In this document: in pieces, positions 8,523 to 16,841 of the stretch | Layout: the number at the start of each line of letters is the position of its first letter | How positions within the stretch are numbered: the stretch's first letter is position 1 | Origin: Actinosynnema sp. ALI-1.44 | GTDB lineage: Bacteria; Actinomycetota; Actinomycetes; Mycobacteriales; Pseudonocardiaceae | DNA: 51,079 nt | Assembly (NCBI RefSeq): GCF_001984155.1 | Contig: NZ_MTQO01000019.1 | Location: 1 to 51,079 of the forward strand | Direction of reading: 5' to 3' | Program-made: the position numbers and the translations under genes | The notes under the pieces: model-generated | The model's database searches: none | Seen by the model: the letters and a program-made list of their open reading frames with translations, nothing else | What the model was told of the DNA's origin: nothing

Positions 8523-9901
8523 CGCCCGCTCCTTCGGTCACGGCCTGCCGCGGGGACACGCGGCAACGGCATCGTCGTCTCCTGCGCCGCCGGTGGTCTG
8601 CGCGGCACAGGACTGGGCTTGAGTGTTCCCGTGCCTCTGGGTGGCCGGAGACCCCCGGCGGATCCGGACTTCCCCGCGCGCCCGGAGTCCGCGGGCCGCG
8701 CGGGCTTCACCGGCTTCGCGTCGGCGGGTTCCTGCGGCAACTCGGCCAACTGCTCCAGCAGGATCTCGCCCTGCCCGTGGATGTTGCCGATGGTCACGAG
8801 CGACGCCGCGTCCGTCATCCCGTCCAGCACCCCGGACAGCAGCTTCGAGGGGTCCACGCGGCCACCGATGTCCACCACCTCGCCCCGCCAGTCCGCCGGG
8901 ATCGCCGTCTTCGCGCTGCGGGTGGCCTCGCCGATCAGCACCACGCGGACCGGGTCGAGCTTCGGGACCAGCGCACCCATCTGGCCGTTGCGTTCGACCC
9001 GGTCCGGCCTGCAGTTGATCACCACGTGCAGCGGTCGTTCGATGGCCTTGTTGCCGAGCAGCTGCTCGACGTTCATCAGGGTCGATTCCGGGTCGTTCGC
9101 GGCGAAGACGTTCGCGAACCGCAGCCGCAGACCGTCCACTCGGTACCGTTTCACCGACAGCACACCGGGATCCGGTGCCGCCGCCCACATCCCGGCGAGC
9201 GCCGAGTGGCGGTTGACGCCAAGCAGGTCCGCGACGGCGAACGCGATCGCCACGTTCTCCTTGAACGTGATCCAGCTGAACCCGGCCATCTGCTCGTCGG
9301 TCACCGACTCCGGGTCGACGGCGATCAGCTCGCAGTCCCTGCGTTCGGCTTCCTGTTCGAGGATGTGCAGCCGTTCCTTCTCCGCGGTCACGCACACGCC
9401 GCCGACCGGCATGGACCGGCTCAACGACCGGGCCACGTCGTCCAGCGTGGGCCCCATCTCGGCCAGGTGGTCCTCGCGGACGTTGCACAGCACGCCGATG
9501 GTGGACTGGATCAGCTTGCTCTGGTTGATCTCCTGCAGGTCCGGCATCACCGCCATGCACTCGATCGCCAGCACGTCCGGCCGGTACGCCGACGCGCGCC
9601 GCACGATGCCGATCTGCTCGACCACGTTGGCGATCCCGAACTTGCGGTACACCGGTTCCTCGCTGCCGTCGGGGTGGATGAACCGGGCCGCGGTGCCGGT
9701 CGTCTTCGCCACCGTCACCAGCCCTCCCCCACGCAACGCACCCGCGCACAGCCGGGTGATGGAACTCTTGCCGCGGATGCCGTTGATCAGAACCCGGGTG
9801 GGAATGCGCCTGAGATTGGCGTAGTGACGGCGTTGCTCGACGATCCCGAGGACCAGCAACGCCAGGCACCCGCCTGCGAAGACCGAGAACAGGAACTGCA
9901 C
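8519..9901 (-). CDS. capB: Poly-gamma-glutamate synthase CapB/PgsB (Mur-ligase-like)
   Basis: 460 aa. An N-terminal transmembrane helix (residues 2-20) is followed by a Mur-ligase-type ATPase domain with the P-loop GIRGKSSIT (41-49), ECMAVMPDLQEINQSKLI in the middle and CNVREDHLAEMG, all typical of CapB. It would link glutamates through gamma-amide bonds using ATP on the cytoplasmic face of the membrane. Compared with the usual length of about 390 aa it carries a C-terminal extension of some 65 residues rich in Pro, Lys, Arg and Gly, probably disordered; this tail is not part of the family core. It begins 1 bp downstream of the tandem-HAMP receptor gene and overlaps capC by 4 nt. Confidence 0.9.
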   Translation of the reverse strand: MQFLFSVFAGGCLALLVLGIVEQRRHYANLRRIPTRVLINGIRGKSSITRLCAGALRGGGLVTVAKTTGTAARFIHPDGSEEPVYRKFGIANVVEQIGIVRRASAYRPDVLAIECMAVMPDLQEINQSKLIQSTIGVLCNVREDHLAEMGPTLDDVARSLSRSMPVGGVCVTAEKERLHILEQEAERRDCELIAVDPESVTDEQMAGFSWITFKENVAIAFAVADLLGVNRHSALAGMWAAAPDPGVLSVKRYRVDGLRLRFANVFAANDPESTLMNVEQLLGNKAIERPLHVVINCRPDRVERNGQMGALVPKLDPVRVVLIGEATRSAKTAIPADWRGEVVDIGGRVDPSKLLSGVLDGMTDAASLVTIGNIHGQGEILLEQLAELPQEPADAKPVKPARPADSGRAGKSGSAGGLRPPRGTGTLKPSPVPRRPPAAQETTMPLPRVPAAGRDRRSGR

Positions 9902-9902
9902 G

Positions 9903-12137
9903 TCAGACCTCGGCCTTGGGTCGGTCGCCCCGGGGACGACCGTCGGTGATCCGCGCCATCTGCGTGGTCTCCTCGGTCGCGGTGCCGCGCGGCCTGCGCA
10001 CCGAGCCGAGCCTGGCCCTGCCCTCGGTCAACGCCTGGCGGCAGATCTCCAGGCAGCACGCGATGGTGCCGATCTCGTCCTGTCGTTGCGGGTAGATCAC
10101 GTCGGTCTTCTTGCCGTCCGCGAACTCCCCGGTCGCCGCGACCCTGCGCAGCGGCCGGATCAGCACCAGGTGGTGCCAGCCGAACAACAGGACCCCGAAC
10201 AGGGCACCGATCAGGGAGACCAGCAGAGCACCGCGCCGGACGTCGTTGCCGGGCAGACTCAGTTCACGGACGGGTTTCTCCGATACGACCACCCATGGCA
10301 GGTCCTCGACCGGACGTGCGACGACCACCGTCCGGTCGACTCCGCCACCGTCCACTCTGGCCGCGGGCCGCCCGGCGAACGCGTCCGTGGCGCCTCGGCG
10401 AGCGTTCTCCCCGGAGAGTTTCTCGAACGCGACGAACCCTTCGGTCGCGGCGAGGGTCCGCAGTTCCGCGTTGACGAGCTTGACCCGGCCCGGCGCGCGC
10501 CGCAACAGGGCGACGAGATGGTCCACATCGAACTCCGCGACCAGTGCGTGGTCCCCGCCGGGCAGTTGGGTGTGCGCGAAGAGAACGGGAATCCTGCCCG
10601 CGGTGTCCTGGAGCCGGACGCCGGGTTCCGCGGGTAAGGCGGTGCTCGTGCGCAACGGCGGCCTTCCCGCGGACGTCGTTGTCACGTTGCCGGACTTGTC
10701 GACGACGTAGACACTGCGGAACCGGTCCTGCTCGGCGAGTTCCCGTACGACGGGCCCGAGTGACGCCGGGTCCTTCGTGCCGTTGATCCCCACGACGGAC
10801 TTCAGGTCCACGAGCCCGTCGTCGACGGTCCGGTGGATCGTCTCCACCGTGTTGCCCACCTGGCTGCGGTGGCTGCTGACGACCGAGTCGGGCACCAGCA
10901 CCGTTCCGTAACCCAGGGTCGCGAACACCCAGCCGGACCAGGCGAGAACGGCCAGCGCGGCGATCACGACCGAGGTGCGCGCCGACAGGCCCGGCCGCCA
11001 CCGGACACGAGCGGCGTCCTTGCCGCGCAGTTTCGCGCGGCAGTACTCGACCGCCACGGCGATCCGGCGTGCCTCCTTGGAATGCGACAGCCGGACGCGA
11101 TGCCCCAGTTTCCCGTTCGCGACCTTGAGGATGTCGACGCGCAACCGCCGCACCGGCCCGACGAGCGCGAACCTGATCAGCCCGAACCCGGTCAGCGCCA
11201 CGACGACCAACGCGAGCGCGGGCCGGATCCCTTGCTGTGGCGGCCCAGCGTCCACCACCGGCGTCCGCACCACCGACAGCAGCGACAAGCCGAGGTCGGG
11301 TACACCATCACCGGCGACGGGTGCGTACGCCACGACCATGGCGTACGGGCGTGTCGGGTCCTTGGCGCCGGGTTCCGGGGCGGGATCGCCGACGAAACTG
11401 CCGGTCCGGCCCTGGTCGGCCGCTGTGGCGGCGTTGGCGAGCAGGGACTGCGCGGCTTCGTCCTCGGTGCCGGGCACTGTGCCGCGGAAGTCGACGATCT
11501 TGCCCGCCCGGTTGCTCAGCACAAGCCCTTGGCGCAGGTCGGCGTCCAGCGGTGTGCCCGGGATCCCTGAGGCGGCGACCGCGACCAGGATCCGGCCGTC
11601 CGGCAAAGGCGCGGCCACCAGCGTGCGCAACGCGCCGTCCGCACGCTGAACAGGTGCGACAGTGCCGCCCGCGACCGCGCCCGGCAGGGCGATCGGCTCG
11701 CCGCGAGCGGCGACGGGCTGCCCACCGGCCTTGTCCAGCAGGGCCATGCCCCGCCATTTCGGCTGGCTCTGGTTGACCGTGGCGAGGAGTTCGTCCGGTG
11801 GCCGCGCCGGGTCCGACACGGTGACCGCGGTGCGCAGGTCCGTGACGTTCTGCTGGGCCGTCGCGGCCAGGGATCTGGCCAGATCCGTCACGAGTTCCTG
11901 GTGGCACTCCACCACGGCCTGCGGCGCGGTCACCGCGGGTGCACGCAGGTGCAGTACGCAGAACCCGGCGAGCAGGACGAGCAACACCACCAGCACGCCC
12001 GAGGGAACCGCGACACCCGCGGGAAACCCGCTCTCCGCCAGCTGGCCCGCCAGCCCCGCGCGTTCCTGCCCTTTCCTGAAGATCCTCAAGACCTCTCCGA
12101 TACGTCGGCTGCTGCCACACTTCGCATACGGACGCAT
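9903..12137 (-). CDS. Tandem sensor-HAMP membrane protein without output domain (cap locus)
   Basis: 744 aa with four transmembrane segments. The order is: TM1 (about 45-66), an extracellular Cache-like domain, TM2 (about 307-326), a HAMP-like segment (VGPVRRLRVDILKVANGKLGH), TM3 (about 384-405), a second extracellular domain (about 410-645), TM4 (about 655-675) and a second HAMP (IRPLRRVAATGEFADGKK). The C-terminus is a short basic tail; there is no kinase, cyclase, GGDEF or chemotaxis domain. It is the first gene of a four-gene operon leading into capB, so it may sense envelope conditions and control polymer synthesis by direct contact, or act as a structural export component in place of CapA; both are inference. 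The ATG at 12137 has no clear ribosome binding site. Confidence 0.75.
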   Translation of the reverse strand: MRPYAKCGSSRRIGEVLRIFRKGQERAGLAGQLAESGFPAGVAVPSGVLVVLLVLLAGFCVLHLRAPAVTAPQAVVECHQELVTDLARSLAATAQQNVTDLRTAVTVSDPARPPDELLATVNQSQPKWRGMALLDKAGGQPVAARGEPIALPGAVAGGTVAPVQRADGALRTLVAAPLPDGRILVAVAASGIPGTPLDADLRQGLVLSNRAGKIVDFRGTVPGTEDEAAQSLLANAATAADQGRTGSFVGDPAPEPGAKDPTRPYAMVVAYAPVAGDGVPDLGLSLLSVVRTPVVDAGPPQQGIRPALALVVVALTGFGLIRFALVGPVRRLRVDILKVANGKLGHRVRLSHSKEARRIAVAVEYCRAKLRGKDAARVRWRPGLSARTSVVIAALAVLAWSGWVFATLGYGTVLVPDSVVSSHRSQVGNTVETIHRTVDDGLVDLKSVVGINGTKDPASLGPVVRELAEQDRFRSVYVVDKSGNVTTTSAGRPPLRTSTALPAEPGVRLQDTAGRIPVLFAHTQLPGGDHALVAEFDVDHLVALLRRAPGRVKLVNAELRTLAATEGFVAFEKLSGENARRGATDAFAGRPAARVDGGGVDRTVVVARPVEDLPWVVVSEKPVRELSLPGNDVRRGALLVSLIGALFGVLLFGWHHLVLIRPLRRVAATGEFADGKKTDVIYPQRQDEIGTIACCLEICRQALTEGRARLGSVRRPRGTATEETTQMARITDGRPRGDRPKAEV

Positions 12138-12179
12138 GCGCGTAGTGGTTCATCAACCGGAGCGATCACTCGGAACGTC

Positions 12180-12185
12180 TACACT
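12180..12185 (+). promoter_or_regulatory. Probable -10 element of a leaderless gene
   Basis: TACACT ends 8 bp before the ATG at 12194, so transcription would start at or next to the start codon. No ribosome binding site is present, in keeping with leaderless translation. The divergent receptor gene starts 57 bp away. Confidence 0.45.
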
Positions 12186-12193
12186 GCGCGGCG

Positions 12194-13102
12194 ATGAGTA
12201 CGCGCGTACGGCAGTGGATCCCCATAGTCAGCGCCATCGTCGCACTTGTGGTGGCCGCGGTGGTCGTGATCAGCATCAACGACGATGACGAACCCGGTGT
12301 GGCGGTGCCCGCGAAGGGTCTGACCGACACGCTCACGCAGTTCGCGGCAGGTCTGCGGCCCGACGCGCCGTACCGGCCGCCGTCGGCCGGTGAGCGCAGG
12401 GACCTCGTGGCCGCGCTGACCCCCCTGTTCCAGTCGAAATCCGACCCCGGCCGAGCCGATGCCCTGCGGCGACTCGGCTTCACGTTGACGACCGGAACCG
12501 ATCCCGAGACTGGCAGGCAGTACGCGCTCGTGATGAACGAGCGGGACACCGACCGCGCGTGGGGCGTGTACCTGATCGACCTGTCCATGCCGGTCCGGGC
12601 GGCCATCGAGGTGCCGCACCCGAACTCCGACCTCGGCACCGAACGGATCGGGCTGGCCCTGTTCCGCGCGGTGCCGGGGTCGATCATGCTGGTCGCCGGG
12701 ACGCACCGGCGTGTCCAGAAGGGCGACGTCGCGCACCGCACCGACTCCGCGTTCCACGCCGTGGCCACCGATCTGTCCGAACGGGACATCCCACAGGTTC
12801 AGGTGCACGGCTTCCACGACGAAAGCCTTCCCGACACCGACGTGGTGATCTCGCCGGGTGCCGGGAAGGCTGGTGCGACGGTCAAACGGCTCGCCGACGG
12901 CATCGGCGACACCGGCATGGAGGTCTGCCGGTCCTGGGAGCGCTCCTGTGGCCAGTTGGAAGGCAACGGCAACGACCAGGGCAAGGAAGCCGCCAAGCAC
13001 GGTTGCGTCTTCGTTCACCTGGAGACGAGCCGGACCCTGCGTGACGACGACCAGCAGTGGGCCAAGCTCGTCACCACCATCGCGGGCGAACTGACGAAGT
13101 GA
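12194..13102 (+). CDS. Membrane-anchored hydrolase-like protein, candidate poly-gamma-glutamate hydrolase
   Basis: 302 aa with a single N-terminal membrane anchor (WIPIVSAIVALVVAAVVVIS, residues 8-27) and an extracellular domain. Possible zinc-site elements occur in the order seen in PghP/carboxypeptidase-fold amidohydrolases: EVPHPNSDLGTE in the middle, DVAHRTDSAFHAV, QVHGFHD, and LETSRTLR near the C-terminus, the last resembling the terminal Glu-containing strand of gamma-glutamyl hydrolases. Overall similarity is weak and assignment rests on these motifs plus position: it is transcribed divergently, 56 bp from the cap operon. It could cut or release the polymer. If the motifs are coincidental it is simply an anchored protein of unknown function. 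Confidence 0.6.
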   Translation: MSTRVRQWIPIVSAIVALVVAAVVVISINDDDEPGVAVPAKGLTDTLTQFAAGLRPDAPYRPPSAGERRDLVAALTPLFQSKSDPGRADALRRLGFTLTTGTDPETGRQYALVMNERDTDRAWGVYLIDLSMPVRAAIEVPHPNSDLGTERIGLALFRAVPGSIMLVAGTHRRVQKGDVAHRTDSAFHAVATDLSERDIPQVQVHGFHDESLPDTDVVISPGAGKAGATVKRLADGIGDTGMEVCRSWERSCGQLEGNGNDQGKEAAKHGCVFVHLETSRTLRDDDQQWAKLVTTIAGELTK

Positions 13103-13105
13103 TCC

Positions 13106-14701
13106 CTACCTGCCCGGGGGAACGGGCAGCGGCATGCCGGGGACGCTCTGGTCGTCCGGCACGACACCGTCCACAAGGTACGCGTCCACGATCTTGTCCA
13201 CGCCCGCGTTGCCGAGCCCGTAGATGCCGTGGTCACCTTCGCCGGTGACCGTCAGCAACCTGGAGTTCTGGAAGGCCTTGTGCGCCTTGCGCGCACCCTC
13301 GATCGGCGTGGCCGGGTCGTTCTCGGACTGCACGATCAGCACCGGCGGGACACCCTTGCCGTCCATAGTGGGCAGTGGGCACGGCTGGCCCTTCCAGAAG
13401 GCGCAGAACTGGAACCACATCCACGTTCCGACGATCAGCGACTGGCCGCGGTCGATGAACTGCTGCGACTGCCGGATGATCGACTGGCGGTTTCCGGTCC
13501 AGGTGCCTTCGTTGCACACCGTGTTGGTGAGCGTGCCTTCGAAGGCGTCCGGCGCGTCGCCGGTCCCGATCGGTTCGCTCAGCGGGGAACGCGGCTTCGA
13601 CAGTGCCGACTTCACCTCTGCGCGCGCCTCGGCCCTTGCCTGGTCCGGTGTGGACGCCTCGGTCAGCGCCTTGACCTTGACCAGCATGTTCGCCGTGAGG
13701 GGGAAGGAGTGCTTGGACTTCAACCCGCCGAGGACGTACGTGTCCAGCGTGGTCGGGCCGACCTGGACGCCGTCGAGGTCGACCGGGTTGCGCGTCAAGG
13801 CGAACCGGACGTTCTCGTAGGTCTGGCGAGCGGCCTCGCCGCTGGTGCCGAAGTGGTACGTGGAGTCGTAGCGAGCCAGCCACGGCAGGAAGTCCTGCCG
13901 GAAGCGACGCTCGAAGCCCAGTGGCTGCCAAGCGAAGGACTGCTGCCAGCTGCCGGTGAACTCGGTCGACGAGTCCAGCACGAACCGGCCCGTGCGGTTC
14001 GGGAACTGCTGGGCGTAGCGCGCGCCGAGCCACGTGCCCGCGGAGTAGCCGATCCAGTTGATCTTCTCCCGGCCGAGCAGCACGCGCAGCAGTTCGAGAT
14101 CCCGCACCATCTGGAAGGTGCTGATCAGCGGTCCCAGCTCACCGGAGGCGCGCTGGCACGAGCTCGCGGCGTACTTGACCGAGTCGACGATCAGGTTCAG
14201 GTTGCGGGGATCGCGGTCACGCGCGTCCAGGGTGGTGCCGACTCCGAGACCGCCGCCGCAGCTGACGTTCGTGCTCTTGCCGGTGCCGCGCGTGTCGATG
14301 CCGATGATCTCCTGGTGTTCGCGCAACTTGGCCTGGTTGCGCAGAACCGCGGGGAAGTCGCGGCCCGGCCCGCCAGGACCGCCGGGATTGGTGAGCACGG
14401 ACGCGGTCGTCGGCCCGGTGGATTTCAGCCTGCTGATCGCGATGGTCAGGTCCTGGCGTTCGTTCGGCCGGTCCCAGTCGCGCGGCGTGCGGAACGTGGC
14501 GCACTCGAGGTCCTGGGTACCGGGCTGCCGCGGAGTGGGCAGCTCCGCGTCGGCGCAGAGGTGCCAGTCCAGCGTCTGCCCGGCGTACCGGGCGGGAACG
14601 GCGGCGGTGTTCGCCGTTCGCGGGTCTGCCAGTGCCGGAACGCTTCCGGCCAGCAGCCCACCGACGACCGCCGGTATCGCGGCGTAACGCAGCATTTTCA
14701 C
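13106..14701 (-). CDS. Secreted tripeptidyl-aminopeptidase-like alpha/beta hydrolase
   Basis: About 531 aa with a signal sequence (LRYAAIPAVVGGLLAGSVPALA) and an alpha/beta-hydrolase fold of the Streptomyces SlpD/SlpE/tripeptidyl aminopeptidase family. The oxyanion strand reads TNPGGPGGPGRDF, the nucleophile elbow GYSAGTW, the acid ENDPATP and the catalytic His GEGDHGIYG; the C-terminal TAP-type domain contains the conserved Cys residues (FCAFWKGQPCPLP). It would remove tripeptides from the N-termini of extracellular peptides. I chose the GTG at 14701 because AGGAGGGG lies 8 nt upstream; an upstream ATG at 14725 has no such site. Its end lies 3 bp from the convergent hydrolase gene. Confidence 0.88.
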   Translation of the reverse strand: MKMLRYAAIPAVVGGLLAGSVPALADPRTANTAAVPARYAGQTLDWHLCADAELPTPRQPGTQDLECATFRTPRDWDRPNERQDLTIAISRLKSTGPTTASVLTNPGGPGGPGRDFPAVLRNQAKLREHQEIIGIDTRGTGKSTNVSCGGGLGVGTTLDARDRDPRNLNLIVDSVKYAASSCQRASGELGPLISTFQMVRDLELLRVLLGREKINWIGYSAGTWLGARYAQQFPNRTGRFVLDSSTEFTGSWQQSFAWQPLGFERRFRQDFLPWLARYDSTYHFGTSGEAARQTYENVRFALTRNPVDLDGVQVGPTTLDTYVLGGLKSKHSFPLTANMLVKVKALTEASTPDQARAEARAEVKSALSKPRSPLSEPIGTGDAPDAFEGTLTNTVCNEGTWTGNRQSIIRQSQQFIDRGQSLIVGTWMWFQFCAFWKGQPCPLPTMDGKGVPPVLIVQSENDPATPIEGARKAHKAFQNSRLLTVTGEGDHGIYGLGNAGVDKIVDAYLVDGVVPDDQSVPGMPLPVPPGR

Positions 14702-14791
14702 GTGCTTGTCCCCTCCTGGAAACATGTGGGATCCTCGGAACGGCCGGTCAGCCGTCCCGTGTTCGTCCTCGGGTCACCGAGCTGGTTGGGG

Positions 14792-15514
14792 CTACTTCGT
14801 CGTGCGCATCAGAACGTCGATCTGCGCGGGGTTGTAGATGTCGTGCATGGCCTGGTAGATGGTCCGCAGCGCGAAGTTCTTGCCGCGCGGCGCGTCGTCG
14901 ACGAGTTCGGTCATCTGCGGGAAGTCGGCCTGGGTCTTGCGGAAGTGCGGCGCCAGGCGTTCGGCCAGGTCCTCGCGGGTCTGCTCGTCCGCGTCGGCAG
15001 GCAGGGCGTCGAACTCGACGACCGCGGGGTCACGCTGGTAGTCGCGCAGCGTCGCGGCGTAGGCGCCGAGCTTCGCCGGGCTGAGCACCTGCGCGAGGAC
15101 AGCGGCGAACTGGCGGTCCGTGGCGGTCAGGTCCACGTCGGCGAGATACTTCGACAGCATCGGCGGCAGGTCGGTGGGCATCGGCCTGCGCAGCATCACG
15201 GCGAGCTCGACGCGGATCCGTTCCAGCCGGTCGATGGTCGCGGCCAGCTCGGCGTCCAGCGCTCGCAGCGCTTCCTCCGGGTACTCCTCGTCACCGAGCT
15301 CGGCGATCTGTGCCAGCGAGAGCCCGAGGCCGGTCAGGCGTTTGATCCGCAGCACGCGGACGAGGTCGGCCACGCCGTAGGTCTTGTAGCCGTTGGCGCG
15401 TCGCTCGGGCTCGGGCAGGAGTCCGACGTCGTGGTAGTGCCTGATCGCGCGCAGGCTCGTCCCGGCGAGCTCGGCGAGCTGGCGGGTGCTCCACCCCACG
15501 GCGACCCCTCCCAC
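14792..15514 (-). CDS. MerR-family transcriptional regulator
   Basis: An N-terminal MerR winged helix (WSTRQLAELAGTSLRAIRHYHDVGLL, then NGYKTYGVADLVRVLRIKRLTGLGL) is followed by the linking coiled coil (ALDAELAATIDRLERIRVEL) and a helical C-terminal domain of about 120 residues without a recognisable ligand pocket. MerR proteins twist promoters with a long spacer; a suitable dyad is at 15562-15582. The GTG at 15514 is preferred (AAGGAGGGG, 6 nt upstream), but a GTG at 15499 also has a ribosome binding site, while the frame could extend to 15553. It lies upstream of, and probably co-transcribed with, the aminopeptidase gene 90 bp away. Confidence 0.88.
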   Translation of the reverse strand: MGGVAVGWSTRQLAELAGTSLRAIRHYHDVGLLPEPERRANGYKTYGVADLVRVLRIKRLTGLGLSLAQIAELGDEEYPEEALRALDAELAATIDRLERIRVELAVMLRRPMPTDLPPMLSKYLADVDLTATDRQFAAVLAQVLSPAKLGAYAATLRDYQRDPAVVEFDALPADADEQTREDLAERLAPHFRKTQADFPQMTELVDDAPRGKNFALRTIYQAMHDIYNPAQIDVLMRTTK

Positions 15515-15561
15515 GACGATCCCCTCCTTCGACGTCCCCGATCGCGACACCACCAGTCCAA

Positions 15562-15582
15562 ACTGTGCCGCTACGGCACAGT
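15562..15582 (-). promoter_or_regulatory. MerR operator within its own promoter
   Basis: A perfect 9-bp inverted repeat, ACTGTGCCG and CGGCACAGT around CTA. Read on the minus strand, TTGACT (15585-15580) and TGGACT (15560-15555) flank the dyad with a 19-bp spacer, the spacing that MerR-family activators require. Confidence 0.75.
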
Positions 15583-15624
15583 CAAGGTGAACACGGAGTG
15601 TCGCCGGTCACACACCACCCGGTA

Positions 15625-15673
15625 ACCTGACAGTCGTTAGGTTGCGTGGTAGCGTACCTAACCGATGTCAGGT
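15625..15673 (+). promoter_or_regulatory. Paired TetR operators
   Basis: Two 18-bp palindromes of identical architecture: ACCTGAC-agtc-GTTAGGT at 15625-15642 and ACCTAAC-cgat-GTCAGGT at 15656-15673, 31 bp apart (about three helical turns). The second covers the ATG of the tetR-like gene at 15665, which fits tight autorepression. Confidence 0.75.
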
Positions 15674-16285
15674 AAACGGATGAGCAAGGCGCAGCGGCGC
15701 GAACAAATCCTCGCCGTGGCGGCGGAGGTGTTCGCCCGCACCGGCTACGCCGCCGCCGGGATGCGGGAGGTCGCCGTCGAGGCCGGAATCAGCACACCGG
15801 TGCTCTACGACCACTTCGCCTCCAAGGCCGACCTGTACGCCACTTTGATGCGGCAACTGGTCGACTCCCTGATCGACGACTGGACGGCACCGGCCGAGCG
15901 GGTGGGCACGTACGAGCTCCTGCTCGACCGGGTTCGCGCGATCTACTCGTGGATCGAACGGAACGAAGCCGCCTGGCGAATGATCTTCGGCGAGCCGCCG
16001 GGCGACGAAGCCGTCGCCCGCGCGTACCACCTCGGCCAGGCACGCGCGACCGCGCAACTCGCGAGCCTGTTCCGGTTGGTGCCCCGGCTCGACCTGTCGG
16101 TCGAGCTCGACCGGGACCGCGCCGACGAAGTGCTCGCCGAGGCCGCGAAGAGCGCGCTCAACGCCATCGCCACGTGGTGGTGGCGCAATCGGGACGTCCC
16201 GCGCGAACACGTCGTCGCGCTGACCGCCGACCTGCTGTGGCGGGGCCTGCGCGAACTCACTGGGGAAAGGAAGGATCAGAAATGA
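15665..16285 (+). CDS. TetR/AcrR-family transcriptional regulator
   Basis: 206 aa. The N-terminal HTH is canonical: REQILAVAAEVFARTGYAAA, then MREVAVEAGISTPVLYDHF with the recognition helix near residues 37-45. The C-terminal ligand domain is all-helical (WIERNEAAWRMIFGEPPGDEAV) and of normal size; ligand unknown. Two 18-bp palindromes lie in its promoter, one over the start codon. An alternative ATG at 15680 would remove five residues. Its stop overlaps the start of the NTF2-like gene by ATGA, so that small protein or its ligand is the likely target of the regulation. Confidence 0.9.
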   Translation: MSGKRMSKAQRREQILAVAAEVFARTGYAAAGMREVAVEAGISTPVLYDHFASKADLYATLMRQLVDSLIDDWTAPAERVGTYELLLDRVRAIYSWIERNEAAWRMIFGEPPGDEAVARAYHLGQARATAQLASLFRLVPRLDLSVELDRDRADEVLAEAAKSALNAIATWWWRNRDVPREHVVALTADLLWRGLRELTGERKDQK

Positions 16286-16791
16286 CCGTTTCAACAACGG
16301 CCGAGGCCACCACGGAGCGGTATCGCCGAGCCATGGAGACAGCAGACGTGGACCTGGCGATGAGCACCCTCGCCGACGACGCCGTGCTGCATTCCCCGCT
16401 GACCAAAAGGGTCCGCTTCACCGGGCACGCCGAGTTGCGCCCGCTCATCGAAGTCGCCTACAGCCACATCGAGGATGTCCGGTGCCACACCGATGTCGGC
16501 GACGAGCGAACGCGGCTCGTGGTCCACACGGCCCGCCTGCGCGGCGTGGAACTGGAGGAGACGGCCCTGCTCCGCTTCGACGACCAGGCCAAGATCAGCG
16601 AGATCACCCTGTTCGTCCGCCCGCTGCCCGGACTGGTCGGGATGATGGCGGCGTTCGGACCGGACATCGCCCGGCGCAACGGCCGCCCCGGCGCGGCCAT
16701 GCTGCTGTCGGTGATGAGCAAACCCCTGCTGGCGATGGTCAAGAGCGGCGACCGGTTCGCCGTCCCCCTGGCCGGTCCGAAACACCCCTGA
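16282..16791 (+). CDS. NTF2/SnoaL-like domain protein
   Basis: 169 aa. The pattern ERYRRAMETADVDLAMSTLADDAVLHSP, followed by RFTGHAELRPLIEVAY and a terminal strand DQAKISEITLFVRP, is that of the NTF2-like/SnoaL fold, a cone-shaped domain used by polyketide cyclases, ketosteroid isomerases and many uncharacterised small-molecule binding proteins. The catalytic residues of any one subgroup are not evident, so no reaction is assigned. The ATG overlaps the TetR stop codon by 4 nt and the frame's purine-rich GGGGAAAGGAAGG provides a ribosome binding site, indicating a two-gene operon. Confidence 0.85.
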   Translation: MTVSTTAEATTERYRRAMETADVDLAMSTLADDAVLHSPLTKRVRFTGHAELRPLIEVAYSHIEDVRCHTDVGDERTRLVVHTARLRGVELEETALLRFDDQAKISEITLFVRPLPGLVGMMAAFGPDIARRNGRPGAAMLLSVMSKPLLAMVKSGDRFAVPLAGPKHP

Positions 16792-16841
16792 TGTGCCGTG
16801 AAGGCACCAGATGCCTGGATTGCGGTCGGTTCCCGGCTGGC

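Noticed and set aside
13229-15625. 798-codon plus-strand frame over the aminopeptidase and MerR genes
   Set aside because: Antisense to genes with clear catalytic and DNA-binding motifs; composition unlike a protein.
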